Shown here in pieces: positions 5,894 to 6,579 of a stretch of DNA of 6,579 nucleotides. Under the pieces are notes generated by a model. It was not told the DNA's origin. It was given only the letters and a program-made list of their open reading frames with translations, and made no database searches. Each line of letters starts with the position of its first letter. Positions within the stretch are counted from its first letter, which is position 1. Made by a program: the position numbers and the translations under genes. The DNA is taken from the NCBI GenBank assembly GCA_934120735.1, contig CAKOVA010000091.1, positions 1-6,579 of the forward strand, read 5' to 3'. Source of the stretch: an uncultured Prevotella sp. GTDB taxonomy: Bacteria; Bacteroidota; Bacteroidia; Bacteroidales; Bacteroidaceae.

Positions 5894-6190
5894 TTAACAG
5901 CCTGAACCGTCAATGTTGCAGGCAGGTGCATCTGACGCATTGCTCGAAAGTCCTGCCTCTTCTGGACGAAGCGTAACGGTGCCATCCTCCAAAACAAAAC
6001 ATGGAATGCCTGCCGCTCCACTGCGTTTCGCCTCATCAAAGACGGGATTGGTGTCGCGCAAATGCAAAAATTGTTTTAACAACGATACATGTTCGCCAAT
6101 ATCTATTACTTGGTAACGACTGTCGCCCGCTACCTGGCGGTCTACTGCCACACAATCGGGGCAGGACTTCATTCCGTAAATCTTAATCAT
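5894..6190 (-). CDS. Glutaredoxin-related protein (COG4545-like)
   Basis: This 98-residue protein has a thioredoxin-like start (MIKIYG), a CPDC redox motif at residues 10-13, and the cis-proline loop GIPCFV at residues 61-66 (P63). These are the signatures of a glutaredoxin-fold dithiol enzyme in the cytoplasm. The stretch VIDIGEHVSLLKQFLHLRDTNPVFDE fits the small 'glutaredoxin-related' family rather than classical GrxA/GrxC. An extra cysteine follows the cis-proline (C64), and the C-terminus ends CNIDGSGC with cysteines at 91 and 98. It may reduce disulfides or handle thiol-bound metal; the partner is unknown. It lies downstream of a YecH-like gene on the same strand, separated only by an octamer repeat array, so co-transcription is likely. 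No Shine-Dalgarno is visible ahead of the ATG (the five bases before it are ACCCC). Confidence 0.85.
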   Translation of the reverse strand: MIKIYGMKSCPDCVAVDRQVAGDSRYQVIDIGEHVSLLKQFLHLRDTNPVFDEAKRSGAAGIPCFVLEDGTVTLRPEEAGLSSNASDAPACNIDGSGC

Positions 6191-6195
6191 GGGGT

Positions 6196-6394
6196 GAGTT
6201 TTTGAGTTTTTGAGTTCGTGAGTTGATGAGTTGATGAGTTTGGGAGATTGTGAGATTGTGAGTTATTTAGTTTGTGAGTTTGTGAGTTCATGAGCTTATG
6301 AGCTTGCGAGTTGATAGTTCGTAAGTTCATAAGTTCATGAGTTCATGAGCTTGCGAGTTGATGAGAACGTAAGTTGATGAGTTCGCAAGTTCCA
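6196..6394. repeat. Octamer tandem repeat, 25 units of GAGTTNNT type
   Basis: There are 25 consecutive units with consensus GAGTTNNT on the + strand: 24 of 8 bp and one of 7 bp (6316-6322, which lost its first G), totalling 199 bp. Positions 6 and 7 vary freely (TT, CG, GA, TG, CA), and the first base is G or A. A sub-pattern GAGTTCAT-GAGCTTGC-GAGTTGAT recurs, once with an inserted unit, which shows internal duplication. The array begins 5 bp before the glutaredoxin ATG (minus strand) and ends 2 bp after the YecH stop, so it is essentially the whole intergenic spacer. In the transcript the repeat would read ANNAACTC. Confidence 0.92.
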
Positions 6395-6396
6395 AC

Positions 6397-6579
6397 CTAA
6401 TGTTTGCAAATCTTGGTCTCATCTACCGTAAATTGATTGGAGGATGCGGGCATGAACTTGCCACGAGCCTCGAGAAAGTCAACTAATTGTGCGGCTGTCA
6501 TGCCTTCTGCCGAACAGGTGTGAAAACGTTCCGCTTCGCCAAACTTGTTGATAATTGCCTTTACCAACGCTTCTTTACT
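6397..6579 (-). CDS. yecH: YecH-family putative metal-binding protein (DUF2492), 5' end missing
   Basis: An open frame enters from the right edge on the minus strand and runs 60 codons to TAG (6397-6399). The visible residues include RFHTCSAEGMTAAQLVDFLE and then GKFMPASSNQFTVDETKICKH. They match the conserved core of the YecH/DUF2492 family as I recall it from the E. coli protein: an FHTCSAEGMTA segment, a KGKF-like turn, and a C-terminal KICxH. The paired His/Cys residues (HTC, and C-x-H at the end) are the basis for the family's proposed metal binding; the role is not established. Family members are about 80 residues, so roughly 20 N-terminal residues lie outside the window. It is upstream of, and probably co-transcribed with, the glutaredoxin-related gene. 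Confidence 0.85.
   Translation of the reverse strand, partial: SKEALVKAIINKFGEAERFHTCSAEGMTAAQLVDFLEARGKFMPASSNQFTVDETKICKH

Noticed and set aside
6196..6394. Possible coding repeat (24 bp = 8 codons).
   Set aside because: The array lies between a clear stop and a clear start, contains a 7-bp unit that breaks any frame, and carries in-frame stops such as TGA in several registers.

Overview
The window looks like chromosomal DNA from a Bacteroidetes bacterium, most likely Prevotella/Segatella-like. The reasons are moderate GC, a TAnnTTTG-type -7 promoter element ahead of one gene, generally weak Shine-Dalgarno signals, and gene families common in that group. The genus is an inference from style, not a proven assignment.

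Layout, left to right. (1) 1-1164, +: the 3' part of an outer-membrane beta-barrel protein. (2) 1222-2145, -: a complete EamA/DMT-type membrane transporter, convergent with the barrel gene. (3) 2146-2643: a divergent intergenic region that holds the transporter's probable promoter and a 195-bp MITE-like element with near-perfect terminal inverted repeats. (4) 2644-3777, +: a GT-B-fold glycosyltransferase. (5) 3810-5861: about 2.05 kb of non-coding, highly ordered repeat DNA between the convergent glycosyltransferase and glutaredoxin genes. (6) 5894-6190, -: a glutaredoxin-like protein. (7) 6196-6394: a 25-unit octamer tandem repeat that fills the gap between two same-strand genes almost to the base. 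(8) 6397-6579, -: the 3' part of a YecH-family putative metal-binding protein.

The most unusual part is the 3810-5861 array. It can be parsed almost completely into a few module types: a 20-bp core, a short AT-rich spacer (a, about 26 bp), a 43-bp spacer (b), a 252-bp imperfect palindrome (three full copies, each exactly 252 bp, plus a broken fourth), a 24-bp tandem unit (3, then 4, then 5 copies), and a 55-bp conserved block. The distances between successive palindromes (428, 452 and 632 bp) are exactly accounted for by whole numbers of modules. Each palindrome arm carries three small triloop hairpins, and the stems of all three types differ between copies or arms by paired, base-pair-preserving changes. 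This resembles a REP/BIME-like repeat family that has grown into a higher-order array. Many minus- and plus-strand open frames cross it, but their behaviour between copies argues against coding.

Functionally, the YecH-like and glutaredoxin-like genes probably form a small thiol/metal-related transcription unit. The barrel, transporter and glycosyltransferase show no clear joint pathway.
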